Positions 22,201 to 32,670 are shown, numbered from the stretch's first letter. The stretch is DNA of 64,000 nucleotides from Incurvaria masculella (GCA_946894095.1 OX335655.1:3906001-3970000), one strand, 5' to 3'. Numbers and translations: made by a program. Notes: generated from the sequence alone by a model not told the origin.

Positions 22201-25200
22201 CCCCCCTGAAGTATGAAAACTCCTGATAGCGTTGTTCTTGGGGCTTGAAACTTTAAGGTGGCCCATCCCGCTCATCTCCCCATACAAAAGAATATCACGC
22301 CCACATTTCTTGTCAGAGATCCAAAATTTTGCTCAAGATAGTTTTATTTGAGCGAACTAGATGTCTGATGACCATTGGCATTGTAAAATTGTGTTTGGTT
22401 TCTAAGTTATAAGGTCCGAAAGTTCGAATTTTTCGCGCGTTTTATACAATAACTTTGGAGGTGGATTACGCTATGATAAAGTAAGAACATATTAAAAAGA
22501 TTAGTCATCAGACATAGCTTATAAGATTTTAAATCTATTTGGTTTCTGTTAGATTTTGGACTACAGCGGTCGTGGTTTACTTTTAGCTATACGTCCTTTT
22601 GCAATTAAAATTTTCGTTAATCTTACCAAATCATACACTATGCACATTGTCTTTTTTGTGGATGTTTAGCATCTTCCTCATCACGGAGCCTGTCTTTTTC
22701 TCTGAAAAATAGAAGGTCCCAGAGCGCGACAGCACGGTTTTGTACCGTGCCCGCGAATGAGTTAGTCCCGCCGGGTTGGGCCACCTTAAGAGAAATAGAT
22801 CGAAATACACACACAGTCCGCGCGCGACCACTGCAGGGTTAAATTTGTTTGAGGTCAAATAAAAACTCATCTTTTCCTCCAAACCTTATTCTAGCTGCAT
22901 CATGGAGTACATCTTTCATCTATAAACTCATAATCAAACTTGGCACGAATTACAGTTTTGACGTTTTTAAGGTGAGGTCCATCATGCGACATCTACAATA
23001 AACGTTGAGTTTTCAACCCCATTGAAAATAACGAATTTATGAATATAATGCAAGGCTGGACTCAAACCAGGAAAACATACCGTTCGTGGGTATTGCGTCT
23101 ACCAATTCGGTCACCATATTTATACCCCTAATTTAGAATTCAGCTAAAGTCCTTCCTCCCGCAATCGATGCCTCCTGCTAACACAGTGTTTAAGATTATA
23201 CCTACACACATTTATTTAATGCTTGATCTGCATTGACTGCAAAGATTGAACATTCAAACATATTGCCGTCGTCACAAAAGTTGTATTTGGCATCAGACCT
23301 AGGTTGACAAAAGTAAATATACTTTTTCGTACTAAGTACGATTGTAATATGTATGTATGTATAATCGACCGTTAAGCAAGGACCAAAGAGCTAATTATCT
23401 GTTTATTAGCCAATATTCTCCAATCAAAACGGTATATCAACAAAATTAAAACATACAGACATAGATTTCTACAAAATGTTTTAGATTAAAACATTTCAAA
23501 AACCTAGTAAAACATTAAGAGCATGGGATAGCCCGTAGTATGGGGAATTTATAGGGTAACTGCTCTCTTAAGCCCAGTGGAAATAGACAGAAGTACATTA
23601 AACAATTTATAACAATTTTCCTGTTAGATATGTAGGCATTTAATATATTGGTGGAATTTTTTTATTGCCAAGTTACCACAATCCGAATAATATGTATGCA
23701 GGAAGTGGTTTTATTTTAGTTATTTGCATGTATGTTTTCATCTTTACCTCAATATTATAACTTTTCCTGATTGTTCATGCTGAAATCAGGCTCGGTTAAT
23801 AGATTTATTGAATGTTATAACATGAACCAAAGTAAGAATATTTTAATATATAAATCCTTATTTTTAGGTTAGTTAATATTTTCGCTAATTCATTTTGTTT
23901 TACGTTTATTTTTGCCCGCCTCACTGCACCTCTCCTACATCTCTAAGGTTGAATGGTAGAGAATGCCTTATGGCATTAATTTCCGCCTTTTTGTACCATA
24001 TGGCTGCAAATAAAGTATTTTTTCATTTCATTTCAATTCAAGAATAGATTAAAGTTAAGTACCAGCTGTAAAGTTATGGCTAATTTGCATCTTATATGAA
24101 TATGTCTTCTTCCTCGATAACTTCGGGTAAAGGCATCATATAGGCATTATTAGGAACCGTTTTGAACATAGAACCTTTTGCCACATGAAAAACCGGCCAA
24201 GTGCGAGTCGGACTCGCACACGAAAGGTTCCGTACAATCGTTAAAGAGTTAACCCCCTTAAATTTTTAATTTTTTTTAATTGTACACGCCGATTTAAATG
24301 AGAACTCCGACTACACAAACAGTTTTGTAGACGTCTTAGATATACTTACATTCTTTTTTAACTTATTTATGGATTTTAATTTCTTAATCCGAGTGAGTAG
24401 ATTATTGTATATTTGTGTTTCTTTAAAAACGACATGAGTTACTTTTGTCATAGTTCGTTAGTTAGGTTCATGAAGCTAGGTGAGCAGACATCTTGCATTT
24501 CTTATGAAATATGTGTGCACTTCAATGCTATCAGTCACTGAGGAATGTAAAGTGAGAAATTTTATATTTTCATAATCACCATTCAGATCAACACCAAGAA
24601 TGCAGCCTCATAAAAGAGAAAAAAAAAAAAGATTCCGACGAATTGAGAACCTCCTCCTTTTTTTCGAAGTCGGTTAAAAAAGAGATTTTTGGTGCATCTT
24701 CATTTTGACCATGAAGCTTCAGGTTCAATCTATTCACATACGACTGGAACCGAAAGCCATGGAATTATAAGTGTTAATTTCCTCATCAATCTGCATTCCC
24801 TCGATAGGGCGATGCCAATCCAGTGGGTAATTCCAGAAGTATGTTTGAGGTGTGACTTTTTTTATTTACATCAACATTTTAAAAGAAATCACGATGTTCT
24901 TAGTGTGTTTTCAAGATATGTAGTTATATGACAATGCGTTGTTGAACCTCGAAGCATGTATAGGGGTCGAATCGTTTCCACCTCACGACTGATTCTGGGT
25001 TACTTTTTTTTCATATACGTTTGGTTGTCTAGAGATCATTATATTTATTTCTGCACAGGCATCAGATGGGCGACATCCATAGTTCTACTTTTTTATAAAT
25101 ATATTTCTATATAATAGTTCTAGTTTTTCATTTAGTATGGAGTACTCGCTCCGCTCTATCGCCTGATTCCATCCTATAAAAAAGAACATAATAGATTAGA

Positions 25201-27799
25201 AGCGCACAGCCCAAACAAACCTATAATTATAAATGCTAGAACATGCACTGCCCAGGTCTGGTAATACAAGTTTTTTGGTTCACTGTTACTACTAAATGTA
25301 TTTGAGTTCATTGGTTACTTTTGTTATGATTAGCGACCTATAAGAGCCTCAATCCTTTATCTTGGATCAAGGCTAGGTCGAGGTCAGCTAATTCGGTTCT
25401 CTATATTTTTTTGTCCCTGCTGCAGGCTTAAATATTGCAGATCACTGTGTAATAAGGTGTGCGCTAAACATTTTCGATTTTTTAACAAAAATGTTTTGCG
25501 GGAAATATGTCTGCATAAATAGATTTTTTTGTTCAGCAAATTTTATTTATTGACAAACTTACAATATCAAAAAAAAACCGACTTCAAAGAAAAAGCACTA
25601 AAAAGTAAAAAATAATTTCCATTTTTGTAGTTACGATTTTTGTTATTTTTTTAGTCGGTGTCAGCCAAGGTAGCCAAGGTTCTCTTGATTGGCGCAGCGC
25701 GTGCCCGGCTGACGCCGACTCAAAAAATAACAAAAATCGTAACGACAATAAAAAAAAAACAAAAAAAATAACCGACTTCAAAGAAAAAGCACTAAAAAGT
25801 TAAAAATAATTGCCATTTTTGTAGTTACGATTTTTGTTATTTTTTGAGTCAGCGTCAGCCCGGCACGCGCTGCGCCAATCAAGAGAACCTTGGCTACCTT
25901 GGCTGACGCCGACTCAAAAAATAACGAAAATCGTAACTACAAAAATGGCAATTATTTTTAACTTTTTAGTGCTTTTTCTTTGAAGTCGGTTATTTTTTTT
26001 GTAAATTTTTTTTTAATTTATTTATTTTTAGTGAATCTGAAGTACACTTACTAATTTGTACACGTCCTTTCTAATAAAAAAAGAATCACCGAAATCGGTT
26101 GGCGTTATATTCAGTTATTCGTCCATTTGTCGCGCACATCTTAATACAATTTTAAGACTTATATGATTTTCTCATGGATATCATTGTCAGAACTTAACTA
26201 AATTAAAATGGGACCACTTGGGAAGCACGAGCTTTCATTTAAAAAAATAATCATCAAAATCGGTTCACCCAGGCAAAAGTTATGAGGTAACAAACATAAA
26301 AAGAAAACATACAGACGAATTGATAACCTCCTCCTTTTTTGAAGTCGGTTAAAAATAGGTCGATGGGTTTGGCAGTTTTTGGCTACAACTCTAACCTCTT
26401 CATTACTGTTAAGGAACATATGAGAAAAGGAGGGCAATGTATTGTAGTTAATGGGCATGGGCTTCTGCCCATATCCTAGCTAGTCGATAGTCCTTAGATA
26501 TTTGAATGGAGAGTAATCTGGGCTACAATGCCCGCGAATCTTACGAGCACCCTTTAAATGAAATTGTTCTTAAGTTTTTATCATGAATGCTTGTTAACTA
26601 ACCTATTGTGCGGCCCAGACTAACTTATATTTATCTCGTGATTAAAAGCCATAGGTCTTAGCCTGTGCTTAGCGAGAAGTTCTCGCATTTCGTCCGTCAA
26701 ACTCTATGTAGAAAAAAAGTCAGCACCTTTTTTCTACATAGAGTTTGACAGAAGCGAACACGAGAACTTCTCGTTTTCGCTTTCATGATTAGACCCCATA
26801 GGGTGAACAAAATATGGTTAATTTTGTATGCAGAATCACCACCTTTTGGCTCTGGCTATCCGTTTCAGTTGCCCATAAATAAGTAAAGTACATTACTTTC
26901 GACTTTATAAGGCCTCGGTTGCTTATTGAGGGGTCGCTTTCTAAAATCGCATGAACCCATGAACTCTGGTATGTAAAGCAATTCCCCGCGCAAATGAGCT
27001 ACCAGCCGCTCTAAATGTACTTTTAACCCAAATGACCTTGGTTGAATATGACCTTGGTTGAATATGACCTTGGTTGAACAAAACAATTGAAACTAATTTA
27101 ATTTTACACCTACACTCCAGTAATTTTAATCGAAAACTTGTTTTCATGGATTCTTTGTATAGCTGCAGTGACTATCGCCGACACACTTTATTCATTTATC
27201 CAAATGCTAACCCTCAAAATACAACGTAGCCGTGGTCATAAAGGGAAGGTGTTGGCATGCCACCTAATTCCTTCGGGAATTCGATGTGTTGGGCTAATAT
27301 TAATATGTGGTACTAGCCATCCGTGTAGGGTTGCCATCTCTAAAATTTGACAACCAGGACAAGACGTGAAAATACGCGTGAAAACCCCGGATTTTAGAGC
27401 CCTGAACCCGGACATGTCAACGGGTTTTTTAAACAGTCAGTCAATTTGAAAACCCGGACGCTCCCCGGACGCCCTCTAAACTAGGACAAATCCGGGGAAA
27501 CCCGGACGGATGGCAACCCTACATCCGTGTCATGTCATCTAAAAAAGTCACATATACTTGCGTGAACTACAAAGTAGTCCACTTAATTCAAAAGGATATG
27601 TCAATGGTGCAGGTTCGCCCCGGAGATGTCTCGCTACACGATGCTGCGGCACCCGCAGGAGAAGATGAACCCGCAGCGGTACGAGGTGCTGCGCGCCACC
27701 GACGGCAAGCAGCAGCAGGACGGACTGAGCACGGCCCGGTACTCCGCCCTCAGCGTGCACCACCGTCAGCTCTACACGCTGCTCGCCGTCAAGTCATGA
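13237..27799 (+). CDS. GT7 family beta-1,4-N-acetylgalactosaminyltransferase (bre-4-like), complete
   Basis: Exons 13237-13715, 14269-14466, 16887-17045 and 27613-27799 (TGA 27797-27799) join in phase 2 each time and give 340 residues, the usual family length. Type II Golgi topology: short N-terminus, one membrane span at about residues 24-43, stem, then the catalytic domain. Visible motifs: FRNRED (134), HDVDLLP with metal-binding DVD (197-199), PRHMS, LPYVELMGGV, WGGEDDD (259-265), TMLRH with metal-binding Met289 and His292, NPQRYEVL. At the position equivalent to bovine beta4GalT1 Tyr289, which sets donor choice, this protein has Leu234. Known mutational work and invertebrate enzymes link Leu/Ile here to UDP-GalNAc use, so GalNAc transfer to GlcNAc (LacdiNAc) is inferred. 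Odd: the usual YWGWGG reads YEYWGG. An alternative start is Met16. The last intron is 10.5 kb and holds an array of copies of exon 3. Confidence 0.88.
13843..13984. mobile_element. Foldback MITE in GT7 intron 1
   Basis: AAAGTTTAAAAAACTGGAAC and CCCAACTAAAAGATAAGAAA face their inverted copies ending in GTTTTTTAAACTTT. No coding capacity. Confidence 0.65.
15278..15516 (-). mobile_element. Partial SINE copy
   Basis: Shares ATGGATGGCTAATACCACAC, CCGAAGGAAATCCTTCCC and AGTAGGGGAAGGGGACCTAC with the SINE at 48592-49005; the tRNA-like head (right side) is missing, so it is broken inside the body. Confidence 0.65.
15991..16056. repeat. Near-perfect 29-bp-stem hairpin
   Basis: GATTGATATACCTATTTATG then TTACACGAG, a loop TTCCTTTC, then the inverted arm ending GGTATATCAATC. 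One or two mismatches at most. Size fits either a tiny foldback element or a small-RNA precursor; no other evidence for either. Confidence 0.7.
17220..19831 (-). mobile_element. 5'-truncated CR1/Jockey-type LINE inserted in the array
   Basis: The 3' end is on the left with a (TTA)n tail (TAATAATAATAATAATAAAA on the plus strand) and a 3' UTR hairpin (AATGCCAAAAGGCATT). The candidate target duplication is CGGAGTA (17216-17222 and 19832-19838), which matches the interrupted array unit (GCGGAGTACGGGG). The 5' end stops inside the endonuclease domain, typical of incomplete reverse transcription. Confidence 0.85.
17585..19819 (-). CDS. LINE ORF2 fragment: end of endonuclease plus complete reverse transcriptase
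   Basis: The frame is 744 codons without a stop. Its first residues (AHGQHTAPGFSNHDLIYVSY) are the end of an APE-type endonuclease domain, so the true start is lost and the listed ATG is just the first one available. Reverse transcriptase motifs in order: KAVGPDNLGREL, PLPKVNNPTDPKHYRPIS, SPFQSGFRPCHSTTTAL, LLDFSSAFNSVDFDIL (first catalytic Asp), AGVPQGGVLSPLLFSIF, YADDLQLY (catalytic DD), then the C-terminal region ending VYIFKKRLKSYYLNYI. It copies its own RNA at a nicked target site. Clade is inferred (CR1/Jockey group). An open, undamaged frame suggests a recent insertion, but without the endonuclease it cannot be autonomous. Confidence 0.88.
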   Translation of the reverse strand: MISQFNLVSAHGQHTAPGFSNHDLIYVSYKLKPPKQTPKVHLQRCLARMDVCALREDIASTDWSSLETSNCINNKIETLSSRLTEVYDKHAPIRPVKIKHIPAPWLNADIRRMMGRRDALKRKHKRSPTDESWSQYKAARNRCNQMCRNAKRRHINESIDNCSLNDMWRFLRTLGVGKSVTEGNHTIDLDGLNLHFSWSPVTMIPAIKSNTIRQLHSVLLPNSNKFVFTPVADCEIKKIILSIKSKAVGPDNLGRELFVPILDSILPIISHILNYSLKSACFPDSWKKAYVVPLPKVNNPTDPKHYRPISILPFLSKVLERIVHSQLCHFLSSCNILSPFQSGFRPCHSTTTALVKITDDIRLAMDARQLTLLVLLDFSSAFNSVDFDILIAILYSLNISQSALDWFSSYLRGRQQCVCVDNVYSLWIDLTAGVPQGGVLSPLLFSIFINSIVVPFMCSYHLYADDLQLYRQFHYNDVHTAVALMNIDLDSLDWAVRFGLLVNPAKTQTIIIGSSKQLAKLDKSTLPPVVFDGVAVPYSTSVKNLGLWIDETLSWNTQVCEVSRKLMGSMHSLKRLQNFISVGTKTTLAQSLLLPLFDYADICYLDLHEDLLNKLDRLLNLCIRYIFGLRKFDHISEFRNRLQWLDIRKRRNVHTLSLLYSTLNNPAAPSYLQDRFKFLSSHGVPLRSADTLLLAIPTHRSTYYSDSFSVNASRLCNQLPLEIRSSSNVYIFKKRLKSYYLNYI
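21925..22080 (-). mobile_element. LINE 3'-end fragment
   Basis: It begins TTGATTGATTGAAAATTCTT followed by TATTACGCCAC, the plus-strand view of a LINE 3' end, with a following AAGGCGGGCTTATCCC block similar to the UTR at 17270-17300. No coding sequence is left. Confidence 0.55.
22253..22789. mobile_element. TTAA-flanked MITE (copy 1)
   Basis: The termini are TTAAGGTGGCCCATCCCGC and GCCGGGTTGGGCCACCTTAA, inverted repeats bounded by TTAA, the target site of piggyBac-type elements. The interior contains CATCAGACATAGCTTAT and GTACCGTGCCCGCGAATGAG. Length is about 540 bp with no transposase. Related copies: 29167-29716, 39978-40527, 43259-43811, 49137-49686 and their duplicates. The class is inferred from the TTAA flanks. 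Confidence 0.8.
23051..23240 (-). mobile_element. tRNA-like SINE, second family
   Basis: On the minus strand, GTGACCGAATTGGTAGACGC resembles a tRNA box A and GGTTTGAGTCC a box B, about 40 bp apart. The flank up to 23240 is shared with 42001-42220. It is not a functional tRNA: the stems are not kept and it is part of a longer repeat. Confidence 0.6.
23935..24050 (+). mobile_element. LINE 3'-end fragment
   Basis: CTCTCCTACATCTCTAAGGT, then GAATGCCTTATGGCATTAAT (hairpin as in the LINE UTR at 17280-17300) and a CATTTCATTTCAATTC tail. Confidence 0.5.
24187..24245 (+). mobile_element. AAAACCGGCCAAGTGCGAG-family repeat, 5' end only
   Basis: GAAAAACCGGCCAAGTGCGA then GTCGGACTCGCACACGAAAG, the same start as at 5608; homology fades after about 60 bp. 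Confidence 0.65.
25570..26000. mobile_element. Double foldback element, CCGACTTCAAAG family
   Basis: Two adjacent hairpins. The right one (25771-25990) has arms of about 90 bp: CCGACTTCAAAGAAAAAGCA inward, matched by TGCTTTTTCTTTGAAGTCGG. The left one (25577-25770) is a diverged copy. The loops contain GCACGCGCTGCGCCAATCAA or its reverse. The ends are runs of A or T. No protein. Such foldbacks are common in moth genomes as far as I know. Confidence 0.75.
26672..26784. mobile_element. Foldback MITE
   Basis: The arms are GCGAGAAGTTCTCGCATTTC/CGTCCGTCAAACTCTATG and CATAGAGTTTGACAGAAGCG/AACACGAGAACTTCTCG, with an inner AGAAAAAAAGTCAGCACCTT stem. Same family as 4085-4345. Confidence 0.7.
27228..27545 (+). 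mobile_element. SINE fragment split by a hAT MITE
   Basis: GTAGCCGTGGTCATAAAGGG to GTACTAGCCATCCGTG is the reverse of the SINE tail half. It continues after the insertion as CATCCGTGTCATGTC. This shows the SINE was present before the MITE. Confidence 0.7.
27326..27521. mobile_element. 196-bp hAT-type MITE with perfect ends
   Basis: The terminal inverted repeats TAGGGTTGCCATC and GATGGCAACCCTA are perfect. The flanking direct repeat CATCCGTG (27318-27325 and 27522-27529) is the 8-bp target duplication. Interior sequence is GC-rich with CCCGGAC motifs. The ends resemble those of the element at 11576-12259 (GGGTTGCCAG), which may be a relative. Located 92 bp before GT7 exon 4. Confidence 0.85.
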
Positions 27800-27832
27800 G
27801 GTCGCCGGCTCCTCGGCGTCGTCTGGTGGTGT

Positions 27833-28655
27833 TGCCAGGTGTGGCTCTACTGTCAGTCTTAGAATCCAATGGGTGATCGACCACATCATGTCAGTCTCAC
27901 TTATCGACACTTCCCGTAACTAGCCAGTTACTGCTCAGAAGCCTGAGCCCGCTAATAGATAAATCCACTTTCGAGCGTTAGCATTATGAGATAACAGAAC
28001 ATTTAGTACAATTATGTGTGATTCCGGGGGTAATCTCATATGCTAACGCTCGAAAGTGGAGTTATCTTTTAGCGAACTTAGGCTTCTGAACAAACATAGA
28101 AAGATGATGAACATTTTCGCAGATAAAAATACTTTCTTTGACCTAAATTTCCATGTCAAATTTTAACAGTAACAGTAGTATTCGGAGTGGCGGACTAACT
28201 TTAATATGGGATTATCGCCGAACTAAATAGCACTTTTGTATGGTTAGTTCGGGGCTACTAAAATTTTGTCAGTTCACTCTGAATACGACTATAAGTCTTT
28301 GTGTTAACAATCTGGGTAATGTACTGAAAGTGTTTTCTTAAGCATAGGTGACCAGATGTTCCGACTCGACTGTCAGTCTTGCTCACGTGTGGGAAGAATT
28401 TCAGGTCGCCTGACATTCATGCTCATGTGTGTGGTGAGACATGTTTGGGCACGACGATCACTCAAACAGGTCGTCTGACAGTCCTGCTCGTATACTTATG
28501 ATGACATGTTTCGGCACAACTGTCAGTATCGCTGCGTAACCAAATGTGCTGCTGAACTGTCAGTCTCGTTCAAGCGTTTGTTACCATATATGACTATTTC
28601 GTCAGCCTCGCTTTTGCGTGTGTGACCAGACATGATTACTCTGTCAGCCTGAAAG
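27833..28655 (+). repeat. Degenerate tandem repeat downstream of the GT7 stop codon
   Basis: From 28345 to 28655 a motif of roughly 50 bp recurs about six times: variants of ACATGTTTCGGCACAACTGT and CAGTCTCGCTCACGTGTGTG. Weaker pieces appear at 27845-27895, and the unrelated foldback element 27935-28089 lies between. Spacing is irregular, so it is an old minisatellite or duplicated UTR sequence. It lies in the probable 3' UTR or just downstream. Confidence 0.45.
27935..28089. mobile_element. Foldback MITE downstream of GT7
   Basis: TCAGAAGCCTGAGCCCGCTA and CCACTTTCGAGCGTTAGCAT face ATGCTAACGCTCGAAAGTGG and TTAGCGAACTTAGGCTTCTGA. About 60-bp arms with a short AT-rich loop. Confidence 0.75.
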
Positions 28656-29166
28656 TAGATATGCTGACCTTACTCTCTGAAGGAAATGTTACAATTTTAA
28701 GGTTTTCTCAGTTTTCAGTAGAGTTAGTAAATAGAGCTAAGAAAAAACCTCAACTATATTATTAGTATTGTACTAAAAACCAATAATTATACGAATTCAT
28801 AGTACCACTTGGTATCCTTTCCAACTGTGAACAATTAGGTCTAGTTACGCCTTTGATATTGAAGTCAAAGGAATCACGCCTGCCACAGACGCTGCTTTGT
28901 TTGCATGTTTGCCTGCGTAACGCTTTATCGTTCCATGGAAGTCACAGGAGACAACTATTCATTACCACTTAATTCCTGTCTTCTGTCTGTTTACTCGTGT
29001 CTAGTGGGCTGCGTATACACAATTTAGCCGAGGCCAATTTACGCATTGGGGTAAATTAATTAAATAGAAGTGATGACATACACTTGTTGCTTCTAGCAAC
29101 ATTCTAATGACCTATTAAGATTAGAAGTTTACATATGCGCTCGAATGGAACCTAGTATTAAATTCT
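28656..29166. other. Unannotated stretch
   Basis: No gene or repeat recognised. Confidence 0.5.
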
Positions 29167-29716
29167 TTAAGGTGGCCCAACCCGCTCATCTCCCCATACA
29201 AAAGGGGAAAGAAGATCACGCCCATATTTCTTGTCAGAGATCCAAAATTTTGCTCAAAATAGCTTTATTTGATCGAACTAGATGTCTGATGACCATTGGC
29301 ATTGTAAAATTGTGTATGGTTTCTAAGTTGTAAGGTCCGAAAGTTCGAATTTTTCGCGCGATTTATACGATAACTTTGGAGGTGGATTACGCAATGATAA
29401 AGTAAGAACAACGTAAAAAGATTAGTCATCAGACATAGCTTATTTAATCAAGATTTATGATCTATTTGGTTTTTGTTAGATTTTTGACTAGAGCCGTCGT
29501 GGTTTACTTTTAGCTATAAGTCGTTTTGAAATTAAAATTTTCGTAAATCTTACCAAATCATACACTATGCACATTGTCTTTTTTGTGGACATGTTGCATC
29601 TTCCTCATCACGGAGCCTGTCTTATTCTTTGAAACAGAGAAGGTCCCAGGGCGCAACAGCACGGTTTTGTACCGTGCCCGCGAATGAGTTAGGCCCGCCG
29701 GGTTGGGCCGCCTTAA
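29167..29716. mobile_element. TTAA-flanked MITE (copy 2)
   Basis: Begins TTAAGGTGGCCCAACCCGC and ends GGGTTGGGCCGCCTTAA. Same interior as 22253-22789. Confidence 0.8.
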
Positions 29717-31394
29717 AGCCTAGTTTTTCCTGCTCACGTCACTAAAGGTACCCTCATCAGTAATTACACCTCCCATTGACTTCCCACGTAGGCGAAAATT
29801 CTCATGTTAAGTAAAACTATCTCAAAAACATTGTTTTTTTTGTATTAATGGCGAAATGCATGCTAAGAGAGGGTTTGAGGGTGGATTTTTGGAAATGTGT
29901 AACGCACTTTTTACACAATAATATTAATTAGTACGTAACTATGTTCAATCTAAGCAACCGCATGGCTTTTTTATGTATGCATAGTGGCATTTATAATATA
30001 TCAAAATATTTAAAATATTTTGTGCTATATCTTTGTAAGTAACAATAAGAATTGCAAGAGTCCACAACATCAAGTCGTGGCATGCCTACATAGGTCATAA
30101 TTGACAGAAAATGCCTTAGATCAGTCAACCTATGGAAAAATGATCACTATTACGTCTTGTGCAGTCCTCGAAAAGATGTGGGCGCCGTCAAGTATTTTAT
30201 GAAGGCCTTTTGTCTCTTGGATAAGGAAGTGATCCATGATGCTAGTCCGCAATGGCCTTAAAAAATCTAAGTCGTTAATAATGCACAGTGCCTATACAAA
30301 AACGCAGACTCGTTCGATCTAAAAACATTCTGTCTGCAAGGTTTTACAAATTAGTTATACAAGTGAAGTAGGATATATTGAGATGTGTCGAAAATGCTTA
30401 GTATATGATAGAGAGCAGTAACAGGGCAAAGATGCATCGCTAGGTTGACCTTGAACGATTGAATTAGAGGTGCCCTAAACAGGTCACGGTCACTTTGACA
30501 GCTATTGAGATATGTTACTAATGCATAACACTGCAATACACGAGGATTATAAGATAACATACTGTTCTGGCATATAATGGTTCCGGTAATGATATAATAT
30601 ATATCGTAATATCTCAACATACCATTTTCGAAATTTTAACAATGTTAGAGTTAAAATACAGTGAGATTAGTTCAGTATGACACAGTATCTGAGGCACAAT
30701 TGTAATATGTTAATAGTAAAAAAAACTAATTCATTTAATAACAATTAATAGTAGTGGAAACAGTCAGTAGGTAGGTAGGTATAGCGGCACCACGTTTAAG
30801 CTACCACGGATCAGATAGTAGTTCTTGTGACCGTAAATAGCGATCGGTTTTTCGTTGCATCAAAATTTTATTGAAATTTTGCACACTTCACATCTCAAAC
30901 CGTATATCTACCGACTTGGCTTAGCACGCGACACCAAGTGAAACATTGTGCTTTCACTCATTTATTACCGAATTTTGTATCTACAGATCTGTATAGAAAA
31001 CGAAATTTTGCATTAAGTATTGCCGCATATTATGAAAACATAGTATATTGATATACCTAGTATATAGCTTGCTTTAGGCATTATTATTATATCCATACCT
31101 TACACTCCGAGGGATTTGTGTAATAGGTATTGTTTTAGGACAAGAATATATTTCTACGCTGCTAACAATCTATGCTCAGTTTAAGAAAGGAACAGAGCTA
31201 CTCATCCTTATATGCTCTGATTAGGTACATCAAATTGTGTTTGTTCTGTTTTATTGGTAAGTAATTTTAATTCAGGAAGGCAGAATGACACGACACTCTT
31301 CAAACATTGTAATATATTTTATTTACAAAGTTTATCTTTTTTTCGCATTTTGTCTAGATATTCTCTGTTACTTTATATATTACTTAATTTACGG
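29717..31394. other. Unannotated AT-rich stretch
   Basis: No protein domain or RNA gene recognised on either strand. A short GTAG microsatellite occurs at 30768-30781. Confidence 0.5.
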
Positions 31395-31553
31395 ATACAC
31401 AGTGTAAAGCTTACTTCTACTTATGCCAGCCAATGATCTTTAGTTGACTTCTGACTGAACAACCCACCAGAGGTCCTTGAGGTCACGTGCAGTCCCAATT
31501 TGTGCAACGTGACGGACGAAAAGTCTGAAAGAAGTAAGCTTTACACGGTGTAT
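31395..31553. mobile_element. MITE with 23-bp inverted ends
   Basis: ATACACAGTGTAAAGCTTAC and GTAAGCTTTACACGGTGTAT are inverted ends with one mismatch. The 159-bp element has no coding capacity. Confidence 0.7.
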
Positions 31554-32234
31554 ACATTTAAGTATCAGATCTAATTCAGTATTTTGTGAATGTAAAAACT
31601 ATTACCAATATAGATTTAAATCGAAAATCTAAAAATATACAATGCCTCAGGGAACTTTGGATATAACATTTTCCGAAAATAAGTTTTAACAAATGGAGTG
31701 GTAAACTGTTCACATTGGGCTCAACCAATAATAGAAAAAAAAAAGACATGACACCATTAATGGCACTGCACTGTTGTGGTGCACACAATGCATAATATCT
31801 AAAATTATGTATAAACATAGCTTAGGAATGTCAAATTTAGCACCTGCTTTTTAATTATGGTTAGTTAGGTCCTTATTTTTTTATTCGCTTGAAGATATTG
31901 ATTATCTTGGAAAAAAATACATCACAGTAAAAGTTTTACTTAGTTTTTAATAATCTGTATTTGTTTTTATACCTGATTTAAGATTTTGTTCGTCTAAATC
32001 GTTTTTTGTGTCGTCTTAATTTGTGTGACTAGGAATTATTCAAATGTGCCAAATATTGACATGAATCCCACAGTTCGATGATAACGTTTAATTTTATGCT
32101 ATCACAATGATAATGTTCAGGTGCGGGTGTTACAAAGGTTGTGCGTGGGAATTATTATCGTTACTTTTTTTTATAGAATTTTAGAATTGTTTTTAATTTG
32201 AATCTGTTTTATTTAAGTTGTATTAAGTAAAGTA
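31554..32234. other. Unannotated stretch
   Basis: AT-rich, nothing recognised. Confidence 0.5.
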
Positions 32235-32435
32235 TTTTTAGGGCTCAGTACCCAAAGGGTGCCAAACGGAACCCTATTACTAAGCCTCCGCTGTCCGTCT
32301 GTCCGTGCGCCCGTCCGTCTGTCATAGGGCTATATCTTATGTACCGTAATAGGTATACAGCTGAAATTTTCAGAGAGTTTGTATTACCAAATTAAAATTA
32401 AAGGCGGCCACCATACAAGAAACGTGATTGATTTA
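32235..32435 (-). mobile_element. AAAACCGGCCAAGTGCGAG-family repeat, partial reverse copy
   Basis: TTTTTAGGGCTCAGTACCCA, AAGGGTGCCAAACGGAACCC, then CTGTCCGTCTGTCCGTGCGC, the reverse of the GGAC-bearing end of the repeat at 5608-5967. Confidence 0.65.
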
Positions 32436-32462
32436 CGTCAAATCTACAAAAAAGTTTAATAA

Positions 32463-32670
32463 CTTTTTGCTGAACATCTTTTAAATAAAAAGTTAGACTT
32501 TCTATACAAAGTAATTCAATAATTTAGTGTAAAAAGAATTTAATGGTCTGTAAGAACGTGGGACTGTTCTGTGTACTTGGACATGGATGGCTAATATCAC
32601 ACCTGCTGTCATGACATTAGACTGATAGGTCACGTGGGATCTAGGTTCCATGCCAAGACCTTCCTTAGCT
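32463..32670. repeat. Repeat shared in inverted orientation with 37165-37360
   Basis: Contains TACAAAGTAATTCAATAATT, TAGTGTAAAAAGAATTTAAT and then SINE-tail text (GGATGGCTAATATCACACCT to TTCCATGCCAAGACCTTCC). The same blocks, reversed, occur at 37165-37360. Confidence 0.55.

Noticed and set aside
23051..23120. tRNA gene on the minus strand
   Set aside because: Box A and box B look-alikes exist, but the stems do not pair as a tRNA and the sequence belongs to a longer repeat also found at 42001; it is a SINE head.
13237..27799. Identification as beta4GalT7 (xylosylprotein galactosyltransferase)
   Set aside because: The residues around the DVD motif and the PRHMS and NPQRYEVL blocks fit the B4GALT1-6/GalNAcT group, not GalT7.
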